The translations under genes and the position numbers were made by a program. Source: Allobosea psychrotolerans (GTDB taxonomy: Bacteria > Pseudomonadota > Alphaproteobacteria > Rhizobiales > Beijerinckiaceae). Taken from it: a stretch of 64,000 nt of DNA. The notes below the pieces were generated by a model. That model was not told where the DNA came from, did not search any database, and saw nothing but the letters and a program-made list of their open reading frames with translations. The DNA lies in assembly GCF_002917105.1 (NCBI RefSeq), contig NZ_PQFZ01000001.1, forward strand, positions 186,001 to 250,000. The letters are read 5' to 3'. Shown here in pieces: positions 57,085 to 64,000 of this stretch (positions are counted from its first letter, which is position 1; each line of letters begins with the position of its first letter).

Positions 57085-58152
57085 ATGAAGAAGCCGCATC
57101 AGATCGCTTTTTTTAATCACAAGGGTGGCGTTTCAAAGACGACGTCAGCCTTTAATATTGGCTGGAAGCTCTCAGAGATGGGTAAGAGAGTGCTTTTGGT
57201 CGATTGCGATCCTCAATGCAACCTGACGGGGCTTGTTCTAGAGTATGGGCACGAGGAAGAGTACCCATTTGAAGGGCCTCGAAACCAACCCCCAAAGAAC
57301 ATACGAGATGGGCTCGCGCCCGCCTTCGAGGCAAGGCCAATCCCTATTGTGCCGGTCGAGGTTCAGGAAGTCGTATTGAGGCCGGGGCTTTTTGTAATGC
57401 CGGGCCACGTAGGGCTGTCTGAGAACGAAAACTCGCTTTCGATAGCGCATGAGTTGTCATCGTCTCTTACGGCCTTTCAAAATATCCCTGGATCATTGCG
57501 ATATTTATTCGATCTTACCGCGGCTAAAAATAATATAGACTACGTCATAGTTGATATGAGTCCAAGTCTTGGCTCGTTGAATCAAAATATATTATGTACG
57601 AGTGATAGTTTTATTGTCCCCATGGCGCCGGATTTCTTTTCTGCGATGGCGCTTCGGTCGTTGGCGCGCGTCTTGCCCCGCTGGCGTGCTTGGTCGTTGA
57701 AGGCGCGGGAGCTGGATATCTTGAAGGAGGCGGATTACGCGTGGCCGAGTTCGGATCCGAAGTATCTTGGTTCTATCGTTCAAAATTATCGTCGGCGGTC
57801 GCGCGGCGGTCAGGAAGCTCGACCTACCCAGGCCTATCAAAAATGGTTCGATGAATTGAAGAGAGCGAATTCTGCTCATCTGATCCCTGCCCTTCGGGAG
57901 ATAGGGTACCTGCTCCCAGATAATGCGTATGAAGCCGCCAGTGCGAGCATCGACGATTTTCTGCTCGAGGTGCCCGATTTCAACAGTCTGATCGCGGTAA
58001 GTCAGATTGTTTCAAAGCCTGTATTCGCCCTTACTCAGGCAGATATAGGCAGTAGCGGTGTCGTTTTTGAAGCTCAAGATAAAAATATTCAAGATTTTAA
58101 CGGAATATATAACGTCGGCGCAGAAAAAATTATAAGTATGACGAATGGATGA
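57085..58152 (+). CDS. ParA-type ATPase of an AT-rich two-gene island
   Basis: 355 residues. The deviant Walker A is KGGVSKTT (13-20, signature Lys at 13; the usual Gly is Ser), Walker A' is VLLVDCDPQCNLTG (36-49) and Walker B YVIVDMSPSLG (153-163). ParA/Soj-type ATPases dimerise on ATP and work in partition, positioning or regulation. About 200 residues follow Walker B, longer than minimal ParA. No ParB or centromere repeat is near, so plasmid partition is unlikely. Composition is far more AT-rich than its neighbours. The stop overlaps the start of a HEPN gene by eight bases, so the pair is translationally coupled. A defence or toxin-control role is inference. Confidence 0.88.
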   Translation: MKKPHQIAFFNHKGGVSKTTSAFNIGWKLSEMGKRVLLVDCDPQCNLTGLVLEYGHEEEYPFEGPRNQPPKNIRDGLAPAFEARPIPIVPVEVQEVVLRPGLFVMPGHVGLSENENSLSIAHELSSSLTAFQNIPGSLRYLFDLTAAKNNIDYVIVDMSPSLGSLNQNILCTSDSFIVPMAPDFFSAMALRSLARVLPRWRAWSLKARELDILKEADYAWPSSDPKYLGSIVQNYRRRSRGGQEARPTQAYQKWFDELKRANSAHLIPALREIGYLLPDNAYEAASASIDDFLLEVPDFNSLIAVSQIVSKPVFALTQADIGSSGVVFEAQDKNIQDFNGIYNVGAEKIISMTNG

Positions 58153-58744
58153 GTTTTCTAATTTTTTGACATCGTTTAAGTCAAGTTTAACTAGGGCTAG
58201 AGGTCTTTGTGATATTCATGATTATCTATCCAAAAATCATACTAGCGCGCTAGATATGACAGACATGTTGCGAGCTTCTGTTGTTTTGAGTGTGAGTGCG
58301 TTTGATTATCTTGTTCATGAGATTTTTCGTGTCGAGGCTATAAGAAGACTTAAGGCGAAGCGGCCGGTTAGTCGATTTACTGTGCCTTTTAATATTTTAA
58401 ATCACGATAATGCCGATTTCGAGATGCATTTGGATGCGCATATTCGAGAAATTAATTCATACAAATCTTTCGTTGATCCAAAGAAATTCTCGGAAGCATT
58501 GGGGTGTTTTGTTGCTGACCCGTGGACAAAAATTGCTACCCAAATTGGATCGAGGCCTGATGAATTAAAAACCAGAATCCGTGCAATATATCGCTGGAGA
58601 AACAGAATAGCGCATGAAGCTGATATTAATCCAGTTCTTTCTGGAATCGGCTTGTGGCCCATACATAAATCTGACGTTGTGGGCGCAATAGAGGATATTG
58701 AACTTGTTGGCGTTGCTTCCGTTAAGTTGTTGCGTGAAAGCTAG
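58145..58744 (+). CDS. HEPN-domain protein, probable ribonuclease
   Basis: 199 residues, all-helical. SVVLSVSAFDYLVHEIFR (48-65 or so) and IYRWRNRIAHEAD (148-160) are the two core helices of HEPN domains, most like the RiboL-PSP branch. The R-x4-H catalytic motif RNRIAH (152-157) is intact, as in active HEPN RNases. It starts within the last codons of the ParA gene. HEPN proteins act in toxin-antitoxin, CRISPR and abortive-infection systems, often held inactive by a partner; the ATPase may be that partner (inference). Very AT-rich. Confidence 0.82.
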   Translation: MDEFSNFLTSFKSSLTRARGLCDIHDYLSKNHTSALDMTDMLRASVVLSVSAFDYLVHEIFRVEAIRRLKAKRPVSRFTVPFNILNHDNADFEMHLDAHIREINSYKSFVDPKKFSEALGCFVADPWTKIATQIGSRPDELKTRIRAIYRWRNRIAHEADINPVLSGIGLWPIHKSDVVGAIEDIELVGVASVKLLRES

Positions 58745-58800
58745 TATTTTATATAGGAGGCGGAGTGCGCAAGGGCGTCAGGTAACGTTGATTCGTTAGA

Positions 58801-59018
58801 TGGAACGATTCATGTGCGAAACCGACAAACAGTGCCTCGTTCTGGCCTCTCGCCCCGTGGGCCGGCAGCGCCTGAGCGATTTCCGGCTTGAGCTCGCCGC
58901 GATCCCTACGCCAGCTGAGAGAGAAGTGCTGCTCCGCACCCTCGATCTCTCGCTTGATCCCTATATGCGCGGGCGGATGAGCGCCGCGCAATCCTATGCC
59001 GCGCCGGCCGGTCTCTAA
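58801..59018 (+). pseudogene. Truncated N-terminal copy of an NADP-dependent oxidoreductase
   Basis: 72 codons, ending early at TAA. QCLVLASRPVGRQRLSDFRLELAAI and LSLDPYMRGRMSAAQSYAAP align closely with the first 65 residues of the intact gene at 59557 (IVLASRPTGRPTPGNFRLETVA; LSLDPYMRGRMSAAKSYAAP) but homology stops after YAAPAG. The cofactor and catalytic parts are missing, so it should not be functional. It abuts the ParA-HEPN island and the RidA gene, marking a rearrangement point. Confidence 0.75.
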
Positions 59019-59036
59019 GGTGTGACGACGAGGCGC

Positions 59037-59429
59037 TCACACCGCGGCGATGCAGTCGATCTCGATGTCGAACGGTCCGAACCAGGCCGGCACGCAGAGA
59101 AAGATGCGGGCGGGCGGATCCTTGGGGAAGTAGCGCGCATAGACAGCGTTCACGGCCGAGAACTGTTCGACGGAGGTGCAATAGACATTGCATTTCAGCA
59201 CATTCTGCAGCGACGAGCCGGCGGTTTCGAGGCAGAGTTTCATCTGCTCCAGTACGATCTCGGTCTGGCGTTCGATCGAGGCCTGGACGATCTCGCCGGT
59301 CGCCGGATCGAAGGGCGGAATGCCCGAGAGATAGAGCGTGTCGCCATGGCGGACGAGCGTCGAGACCGGCACCTTCAGGCGCTCGCCCCAGCTCGAGAAC
59401 GGTTCGACGCGGATGACTTCTCGTTTCAT
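59037..59429 (-). CDS. RidA family protein
   Basis: 130 residues of the YjgF/YER057c/UK114 fold, probable imine/enamine deaminase or related. The frame shows VSTLVRHGDTLYLSGIPPFDPATGEIV, QTEIVLEQMKLCLETAGSSLQNVLKCNVY and the C-terminal PPARIFLCVPAWFGPFDIEIDCIA. The Arg expected before the final strand of archetypal RidA proteins appears as the R in PARIF. ATG 59429 with GGAG upstream is preferred to 59447. It is inserted between the broken and intact oxidoreductase copies on the opposite strand. Confidence 0.88.
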   Translation of the reverse strand: MKREVIRVEPFSSWGERLKVPVSTLVRHGDTLYLSGIPPFDPATGEIVQASIERQTEIVLEQMKLCLETAGSSLQNVLKCNVYCTSVEQFSAVNAVYARYFPKDPPARIFLCVPAWFGPFDIEIDCIAAV

Positions 59430-59556
59430 GGGGCAGCTCCGAGTCATGTGTTCTGGAACGTCTTGCGTTCCGGCGGTGTCGTGCCGAGCTTAGTGGAAAG
59501 CGGCATCGTTGCGACGCCGAACGCTACGGCCTGCGCCGAAGGATGGGAGATCGATC

Positions 59557-60573
59557 ATGACTGCAGCGGACAACCGGCGCATCGTTCTCGCCTCCCGCCC
59601 CACCGGCCGGCCGACGCCCGGCAATTTCAGGCTTGAGACGGTCGCTTGCCCGAGCCCGGCCGAGGGGCAGGTGCTGCTGAAGGTCCTCTATCTCTCGCTC
59701 GACCCCTATATGCGGGGGCGGATGAGCGCGGCAAAATCCTATGCCGCGCCGGTCGAGATCGGCCAGGTGATGGAAGGCGGCACGGTCGCGGAGGTGCTGG
59801 AGAGCCGCCATCCCGGCTTCAAGCTAGGTGATATCGTGCTCTCCCATTCCGGCTGGCAGTCCCATGCGGTGGCCAACGGAGCGCAGCTGCGCAAGCTCGA
59901 TCCCGCTGTGGCGCCCGTCACGACGGCGCTTGGCGTGCTCGGCATGCCGGGTTTCACTGCCTATGCCGGCCTGTTGACGATCGGCCAGCCCAAGCCGGGC
60001 GAGACCGTGGTCGTGGCGGCGGCGAGCGGGCCGGTCGGCTCGGCCGTTGGCCAGATCGCCCGGATCAAGGGCGCGCGTGCGGTGGGCATCGCCGGCGGCG
60101 AGCAGAAATGCGCCTTCATCCGCGAGACCTTCGGCTTCGATGCCGTCATCGATCACAGCGCTCCCGATTTCGCAGAGCAGCTGGCGGCCGCCTGTCCTGA
60201 CGGCATCGACGTCTATTTCGAGAATGTCGGCGGCAAGGTCTGGGACGCTGTCTTCCCGCTATTGAATACCTTTGCGCGGATTCCGGTCTGCGGTCTCGTC
60301 GCCCAGTACAACAGCGAGGGCGATTTCGAAGGTCCCGACCGATTGCCGGTCGTCATGCGGCAGGTGCTGTCGAAGAGCCTGACGATCCGCGGCTTCATCC
60401 AGCGCGAGTTCGTCGCTCAGCGCCCGACCTTCGAGCAGGAGATGTCGCGCTGGCTCGCGGAAGGGGCGGTCAAGTACAAGGAGGATATCGTCGAGGGGCT
60501 GGCCAATGCGCCCGAAGCCTTCATCGGCCTGCTCGAAGGCAAGAATTTCGGCAAGCTGATCGTCAAGCTCTGA
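59557..60573 (+). CDS. NADP-dependent oxidoreductase (zinc-free MDR, CurA-like)
   Basis: 338 residues. It has LSLDPYMRGRMS, GMPGFTAYAGLL, TVVVAAASGPVGSAVGQIARIKGA (cofactor loop) and YFENVGGKVWDAVFPLL, all typical of the leukotriene B4 12-hydroxydehydrogenase/CurA group of medium-chain reductases, which reduce activated double bonds with NADPH and lack zinc. ATG 59557 follows GGGAGA. The N terminus is duplicated in the truncated copy at 58801. Confidence 0.92.
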   Translation: MTAADNRRIVLASRPTGRPTPGNFRLETVACPSPAEGQVLLKVLYLSLDPYMRGRMSAAKSYAAPVEIGQVMEGGTVAEVLESRHPGFKLGDIVLSHSGWQSHAVANGAQLRKLDPAVAPVTTALGVLGMPGFTAYAGLLTIGQPKPGETVVVAAASGPVGSAVGQIARIKGARAVGIAGGEQKCAFIRETFGFDAVIDHSAPDFAEQLAAACPDGIDVYFENVGGKVWDAVFPLLNTFARIPVCGLVAQYNSEGDFEGPDRLPVVMRQVLSKSLTIRGFIQREFVAQRPTFEQEMSRWLAEGAVKYKEDIVEGLANAPEAFIGLLEGKNFGKLIVKL

Positions 60574-60669
60574 GCGGGGCGGGCGAGATAGGCGCCATGT
60601 GCCTTTTCGCTTGACCGCGCGGCAGACGGGTGACCATCACCTTGCGCCCGTCCACCGGACCCTTTGCCC

Positions 60670-61530
60670 ATGCCCGTCTTCGCCATTCCCTTTCCGGTGA
60701 TCGACCCGGTTGCGCTGTCGATCGGCCCGCTTTCAGTGAAATGGTACGGGCTTGCCTATGTCGCGGGGCTGCTTGGCGGCTGGTGGTATTCGCGCCGGCT
60801 GGTCTCGGCTGATCCACTCTGGGCTGGGCGGTCGCGGCCGAAGGCGGAAGAGCTCGACGACATGATATTGTTCGTGGCGCTGGGCGTCGTGCTCGGCGGG
60901 CGACTCGGCTTCGTGCTGTTCTACGATCTGCAGCGCTACCTCGCTCGCCCGCAGGACATCATCGCGATCTGGCAGGGCGGCATGTCCTTCCATGGCGGGC
61001 TGCTTGGAGCGGCGACCGGCCTGTGGCTGTTCGCGAAGCGGCGCGGCTATCCGGTGCTGGCAATGTTCGATCTCGCCTCCGCCGTCGTGCCGATCGGGCT
61101 GTTCCTCGGCCGCATCGCCAATTTCATCAATGCCGAGCTCTGGGGCCGGCCGGCGCCCGGGCTGCCCTGGGGCATGGTCTTCCCCAATGCCGGGCCGTTG
61201 CCGCGCCATCCGAGCCAGCTCTACGAGGCCCTTGGCGAGGGATTGCTGCTGTTTGCCCTGCTCGCGCTCGTCGTGCGCCTCGGCGGCTTCAAGCGGCCAG
61301 GACTGGTCGCCGGCATCTTCGGCATGGGCTATGCGGTCGCGCGCATCGTCTGCGAGTTCTTCCGCGAGCCCGATCCGCAGCTCGGCTTCCTGTTCGGCGG
61401 CAATGTCGATGCGCTGAGCGGCGGCGTCACCATGGGCATGCTGCTCTCGCTGCCGCTCTTTTTCGCGGGGCTCGTGCTGGTGCTGCGGTCGAGGCGCCCC
61501 CATCAGATGTCGTCCGGCGCCAGCGCGTGA
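60670..61530 (+). CDS. lgt: Prolipoprotein diacylglyceryl transferase
   Basis: 286 residues. This multi-span enzyme adds diacylglycerol from phosphatidylglycerol to the lipobox Cys. SIGPLSVKWYGLAYVAGLLGG, GRLGFVLFYD, GGMSFHGGLLGA and the signature GRIANFINAELWGRP are present (Ala replaces the usual Gly in GRxGNFxN). ATG 60670 is chosen. The last base triplet overlaps the next gene's GTG. Confidence 0.95.
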   Translation: MPVFAIPFPVIDPVALSIGPLSVKWYGLAYVAGLLGGWWYSRRLVSADPLWAGRSRPKAEELDDMILFVALGVVLGGRLGFVLFYDLQRYLARPQDIIAIWQGGMSFHGGLLGAATGLWLFAKRRGYPVLAMFDLASAVVPIGLFLGRIANFINAELWGRPAPGLPWGMVFPNAGPLPRHPSQLYEALGEGLLLFALLALVVRLGGFKRPGLVAGIFGMGYAVARIVCEFFREPDPQLGFLFGGNVDALSGGVTMGMLLSLPLFFAGLVLVLRSRRPHQMSSGASA

Positions 61531-62618
61531 GCGCGCTCAAGGCCGAGCTTGCCGGCCTGATCCGCGAGGAGGGGCCGATCAGCGTCTCTCGCTACATGGC
61601 GCTCTGCCTCGGCCATCCCAGCCACGGCTACTACATGAAGCGCGATCCCTTCGGCGCGCAGGGGGATTTCACCACTGCGCCCGAGATCAGCCAGATGTTC
61701 GGCGAATTGATCGGGCTCTGGGCGGCGCATGCCTGGCAGGCGATGGGCGCGCCGGCCTCGCTGCGCTTGATCGAGCTCGGGCCGGGGCGCGGCACGTTGA
61801 TGGCCGATGTCCTGCGTGCGACGACAATCGTGCCCGGCTTTCGCGAGGCCGTCTCGGTACATCTCGTCGAGACCAGCCCGGCGCTGCGCGAGGTGCAGGC
61901 GCGGACGCTGGCAGGGCAGACCGAGCCCGTCTGGCATGACGGCATCGCGACGGCGCTGGACGGCCCGGTGCTCGTCCTTGCCAATGAATTCCTCGACGCG
62001 CTGCCGCTCGACCAGTTCGTGATGACGCCGCAGGGCTGGTGCGAGCGTCTGGTCGGGCTCGATACGGCGGGCGAGCTGAGCTTTGGCCTGTCGGCAATCG
62101 ACGCCGGGCTGTCGCTGGCTGCGCCACAGGGGGCGCTTCTCGAGCAGCCGCTTGCGGCGCTCGATATTGTCGCAGGGCTTGCCCGTCACCTTGCCGAGGC
62201 TGGCGGGGTGGCGCTGCTGATCGATTACGGCTCGACCCGGTCCGGCTTTGGCGACACGCTCCAGGCTATGAAGCGCCACGCCTTCACGCCGCCGCTCAGC
62301 GAGCCCGGCGAGGCTGATCTCACCGTCCATGTCGATTTCGCGCGTATGGCGCAGGCCGGCCTGTCGTCCGGTGCAGCGGCGCATGGTCCGGCGACCCAGC
62401 GTGATTTCCTGCTGGCGCTGGGCTTGGGGGCGCGCGCGCAGGCGCTGTCGCGCAGGGCCAGCGGCGACCAGGGGGCCGCGATTTCTGCCGCCTTCGACCG
62501 CCTGACCGAACAAGGCGCGACCGGCATGGGCGAATTATTCAAGGTTTTGGCGCTATCGCATCGGAGCCTGCCGCCACTGCCCGGATTTGACCTTCATCGG
62601 CTGCCAGAGCAGGTCTGA
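61527..62618 (+). CDS. MidA/NDUFAF7-type SAM-dependent methyltransferase
   Basis: 363 residues from GTG 61527, overlapping the lgt stop (GTGA). FGAQGDFTTAPEISQMFGELIGLW, LRLIELGPGRGTLMADVLRAT (SAM-binding loop) and LVLANEFLDALPLDQFV are diagnostic of the family whose eukaryotic member methylates a complex I subunit. The bacterial substrate is not certain. It is between lgt and pgeF, a recurrent alphaproteobacterial arrangement. Confidence 0.92.
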   Translation: MSALKAELAGLIREEGPISVSRYMALCLGHPSHGYYMKRDPFGAQGDFTTAPEISQMFGELIGLWAAHAWQAMGAPASLRLIELGPGRGTLMADVLRATTIVPGFREAVSVHLVETSPALREVQARTLAGQTEPVWHDGIATALDGPVLVLANEFLDALPLDQFVMTPQGWCERLVGLDTAGELSFGLSAIDAGLSLAAPQGALLEQPLAALDIVAGLARHLAEAGGVALLIDYGSTRSGFGDTLQAMKRHAFTPPLSEPGEADLTVHVDFARMAQAGLSSGAAAHGPATQRDFLLALGLGARAQALSRRASGDQGAAISAAFDRLTEQGATGMGELFKVLALSHRSLPPLPGFDLHRLPEQV

Positions 62619-62636
62619 AGCCAGCGGCTCCAGCAG

Positions 62637-63419
62637 ATGAAACCGGATCAGACGATGTTCATCACCTCTCCCGATCTCGCCAATGAACCCGGCATCCGCC
62701 ACGCCTTCTTCACTCGCGAGGGCGGCGTTTCGACCGGGATCTTCGCATCGCTCAACGGCGGCATGGGTTCATCCGACGAACCTGCGGCGATCGCCGAGAA
62801 TCGCGCGCGCATGGCGGCGCATCTCAAGGTCGCGCCCGATCATCTGCTCAGCCTCTACCAGGTGCATTCGCCCGACGTGGAGGTGGTGACCGGCCCCTGG
62901 CCGGGCGAGAGGCCCAAAGCCGACGCGATGGTGAGCATGGCCCATGGCGTTGCGCTTGGGGTGTCGAGCGCCGATTGCGGGCCGATCCTCTTCGCCGATA
63001 GCGAGGCACGCGTCATCGGCGCGGCGCATTCGGGCTGGAAAGGCGCCTTCACCGGCGTCGTCGCCGCGACGGTGACGGCGATGGAGAAGCTCGGAGCGAG
63101 GCGCGAGCGCATCCTGGCCGTGCTCGGCCCGACGATCAGCGCCCAAGCCTATGAGGTGGGTCCCGAATTCGTCGAGCGCTTCAAGGCCGCGAATCCGACC
63201 TATGCGCGCTTCTTCGCTGCCTCCGAGCGGCCGGCCCACGCCATGTTCGATCTGCCCGCCTTCATCGGGCTTAGGGCGCAGGAAGCCGGTATCGGCCGAT
63301 TCGTCGATCTGGGTCTTTGCACCTATGGCGATGAGCAGCGCTTCTTCAGCTATCGCCGCACGACGCATCGGGCAGAGGCGGATTATGGCCGGCTGATCTC
63401 GGCGATCGCGCTGGATTGA
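62637..63419 (+). CDS. pgeF: Peptidoglycan editing factor / multi-copper-type polyphenol oxidase PgeF (YfiH)
   Basis: 260 residues. YQVHSPDVEVV, GVSSADCGPILFAD and AAHSGWKGAFTGVVAATV carry the His, Cys and His metal ligands of the LACC1/YfiH family, known as purine nucleoside phosphorylase-like enzymes and as PgeF in peptidoglycan quality control. ERILAVLGPTISAQAYEVG and FVDLGLCTYGDEQRFFSYRR complete the fold. ATG 62637 lies 18 bases after the methyltransferase gene. Confidence 0.94.
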   Translation: MKPDQTMFITSPDLANEPGIRHAFFTREGGVSTGIFASLNGGMGSSDEPAAIAENRARMAAHLKVAPDHLLSLYQVHSPDVEVVTGPWPGERPKADAMVSMAHGVALGVSSADCGPILFADSEARVIGAAHSGWKGAFTGVVAATVTAMEKLGARRERILAVLGPTISAQAYEVGPEFVERFKAANPTYARFFAASERPAHAMFDLPAFIGLRAQEAGIGRFVDLGLCTYGDEQRFFSYRRTTHRAEADYGRLISAIALD

Positions 63420-63522
63420 CCGGTAAGGGCGAGTCTTTTCATCTTTTCGATCTGGAGTTGCATCGTCCGGCGGACGGAGTCATCGTCCGTTCGCCACATG
63501 GCGTGGCCTCTTGGGGGGAAAC

Positions 63523-63807
63523 ATGGAACAGATCTTGATGAACCTCGTCGCCGGTGCCATCGGCGGAAATGCGGTGGGCAAGGCCACTCCGACCTTCGAT
63601 CTCGGCACATTGGGTAACACCATCTCCGGTCTTGTCGGCGGCGGCGTTCTCGGTCAGCTCATCCCGCTCGTCCTGCCGGCTCTCTCCACGGCGATGCAGG
63701 GCGGCAGCTTCAGCGTGGGCAGCATCCTCACGAATCTGATCGGCGGCGGTGCCGGCGGCGCCATCCTGACCGCCATCATCGGTGCCGTGAAGAACAAGGC
63801 GGCCTGA
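63523..63807 (+). CDS. Small glycine-rich hydrophobic protein, unknown
   Basis: 94 residues from ATG 63523 with GGGGGGAAAC upstream. It alternates Gly-rich hydrophobic stretches (LMNLVAGAIGGNAVG, NTISGLVGGGVLGQLIPLVLPALS, ILTNLIGGGAGGAILTAIIGAV) and ends KNKAA. No signal cleavage site is clear; it may insert in a membrane or form a glycine-zipper-type assembly. I do not recognise it. A hairpin terminator follows. Confidence 0.7.
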   Translation: MEQILMNLVAGAIGGNAVGKATPTFDLGTLGNTISGLVGGGVLGQLIPLVLPALSTAMQGGSFSVGSILTNLIGGGAGGAILTAIIGAVKNKAA

Positions 63808-63884
63808 GCCTGGGCCAGCGGCGGCTGGACTGGCCGGCTGCCGGTTGAAAGATCCGAGGCTGATTTTGTCGGGCGGTAGCGCAT

Positions 63885-63917
63885 CAAGGGCGCGCTCCTG
63901 GATTGGGTGCGCCCTTG
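63885..63917 (+). terminator. Intrinsic terminator-like hairpin
   Basis: CAAGGGCGC (63885-63893) and GCGCCCTTG (63909-63917) form a perfect nine-pair stem with a 15-base loop, followed by TTTCG. It separates the glycine-rich gene from the next start. Confidence 0.7.
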
Positions 63918-63972
63918 TTTCGTCGTGCTGAAGGATCGTAGCTTCGTTTGCCTCCAACGAGTTGAAACCAGC

Positions 63973-64000
63973 ATGCCCCGCTCCATCGACTATTATTTCA
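63973..64000 (+). CDS. Start of a probable DSBA-family / 2-hydroxychromene-2-carboxylate isomerase (3' end outside window)
   Basis: Only nine codons are visible, reading MPRSIDYYF. This is the common opening of 2-hydroxychromene-2-carboxylate isomerases, DsbA-fold glutathione-dependent enzymes that begin with IDYYFS followed by SP-W. The call rests on these few residues alone. Confidence 0.4.

Noticed and set aside
56863..57120. Minus-strand 85-codon frame overlapping the ParA start
   Set aside because: Lies antisense to the ParA start and promoter, shows no ribosome site and no recognisable motif.
57085..58152. Plasmid partition locus or replication origin
   Set aside because: No ParB, no iterated centromere sites and no replication protein; the neighbour is a HEPN protein.
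61023..61526. Open frame upstream of the MidA-type methyltransferase
   Set aside because: It is a shadow of lgt; the GTG at 61527 gives the conserved N terminus.

Overview
The window is 64 kb of a high-GC chromosome from an alphaproteobacterium, most likely of the order Hyphomicrobiales (Rhizobiales) and possibly close to Bosea. The reasons are the petABC operon, aerobic hemF, the uvrC-pgsA-moaD-moaE and rplY-pth/ychF gene strings, a FlbD-like mini-regulator, a MoxR/DUF58/DUF4159 cluster, and palindromic repeats typical of this order. The order-level call is fairly safe; the genus is inference. No rRNA, intact tRNA, CRISPR array, transposase or integrase was seen.

Layout. 1-3.6 kb: tail of a short-chain dehydrogenase, a metallophosphoesterase, a Nudix hydrolase, an unknown gene of lower GC and a GNAT acetyltransferase. 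3.7-10.8 kb (minus strand): a MoxR ATPase, a DUF58 protein and two large membrane proteins with BatA/DUF4159 and von Willebrand-like parts, apparently one envelope-associated unit. 11-13.8 kb: DUF1285, CoA-type Nudix, DUF6111 and CCA-adding enzyme, mostly overlapping. 13.9-17 kb: an OpgC-like membrane protein, hemF-trmL and a mini-HTH protein. 17.4-22.3 kb: an ABC exporter and the cytochrome bc1 operon petABC, ending in a strong terminator. 22.4-25.7 kb: mtnP-apt-mtnA-aldolase, which reads as a methylthioadenosine salvage (DHAP shunt) operon. 25.7-34 kb: two cyclic-di-GMP proteins around a MaoC dehydratase, ychF, pth and rplY. 34-36.2 kb: a queuosine-precursor-type transporter, queC and prs. 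36.5-43.3 kb: a lipoprotein, ubiK, YbjN, proC, a TetR regulator, a chemoreceptor with a CheR-type tail, a CsaA-like protein and a GNAT enzyme. 43.4-52 kb: regulators with divergent targets (LysR with GST/flavin protein, GcvA-like LysR with DUF1127, MarR with ilvE) and an OmpR/EnvZ-type two-component pair. 52-56.9 kb (minus): DUF1176, moaE, moaD, pgsA, uvrC. 58.8-64 kb: a broken oxidoreductase copy, RidA, an intact oxidoreductase, lgt, a MidA-type methyltransferase, pgeF, a small glycine-rich protein and the first codons of a probable DSBA-family isomerase.

The most unusual part is 56.9-58.75 kb: a sharply AT-rich two-gene island between uvrC and the broken oxidoreductase copy. It encodes a ParA-type ATPase (deviant Walker A KGGVSKTT) translationally coupled to a HEPN-domain protein with an intact RNRIAH ribonuclease motif. 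I infer a horizontally acquired toxin/defence-type cassette. A second oddity is a tRNA 3'-end-like sequence (T arm, acceptor strand and CCA) lying in frame inside uvrC.

Palindromic repeats recur between genes: one group bounded by GTCATTCC/GTCATCCCG arms and another with a TTCTTCACGCGAACCGG core. In several places they touch start or stop codons.
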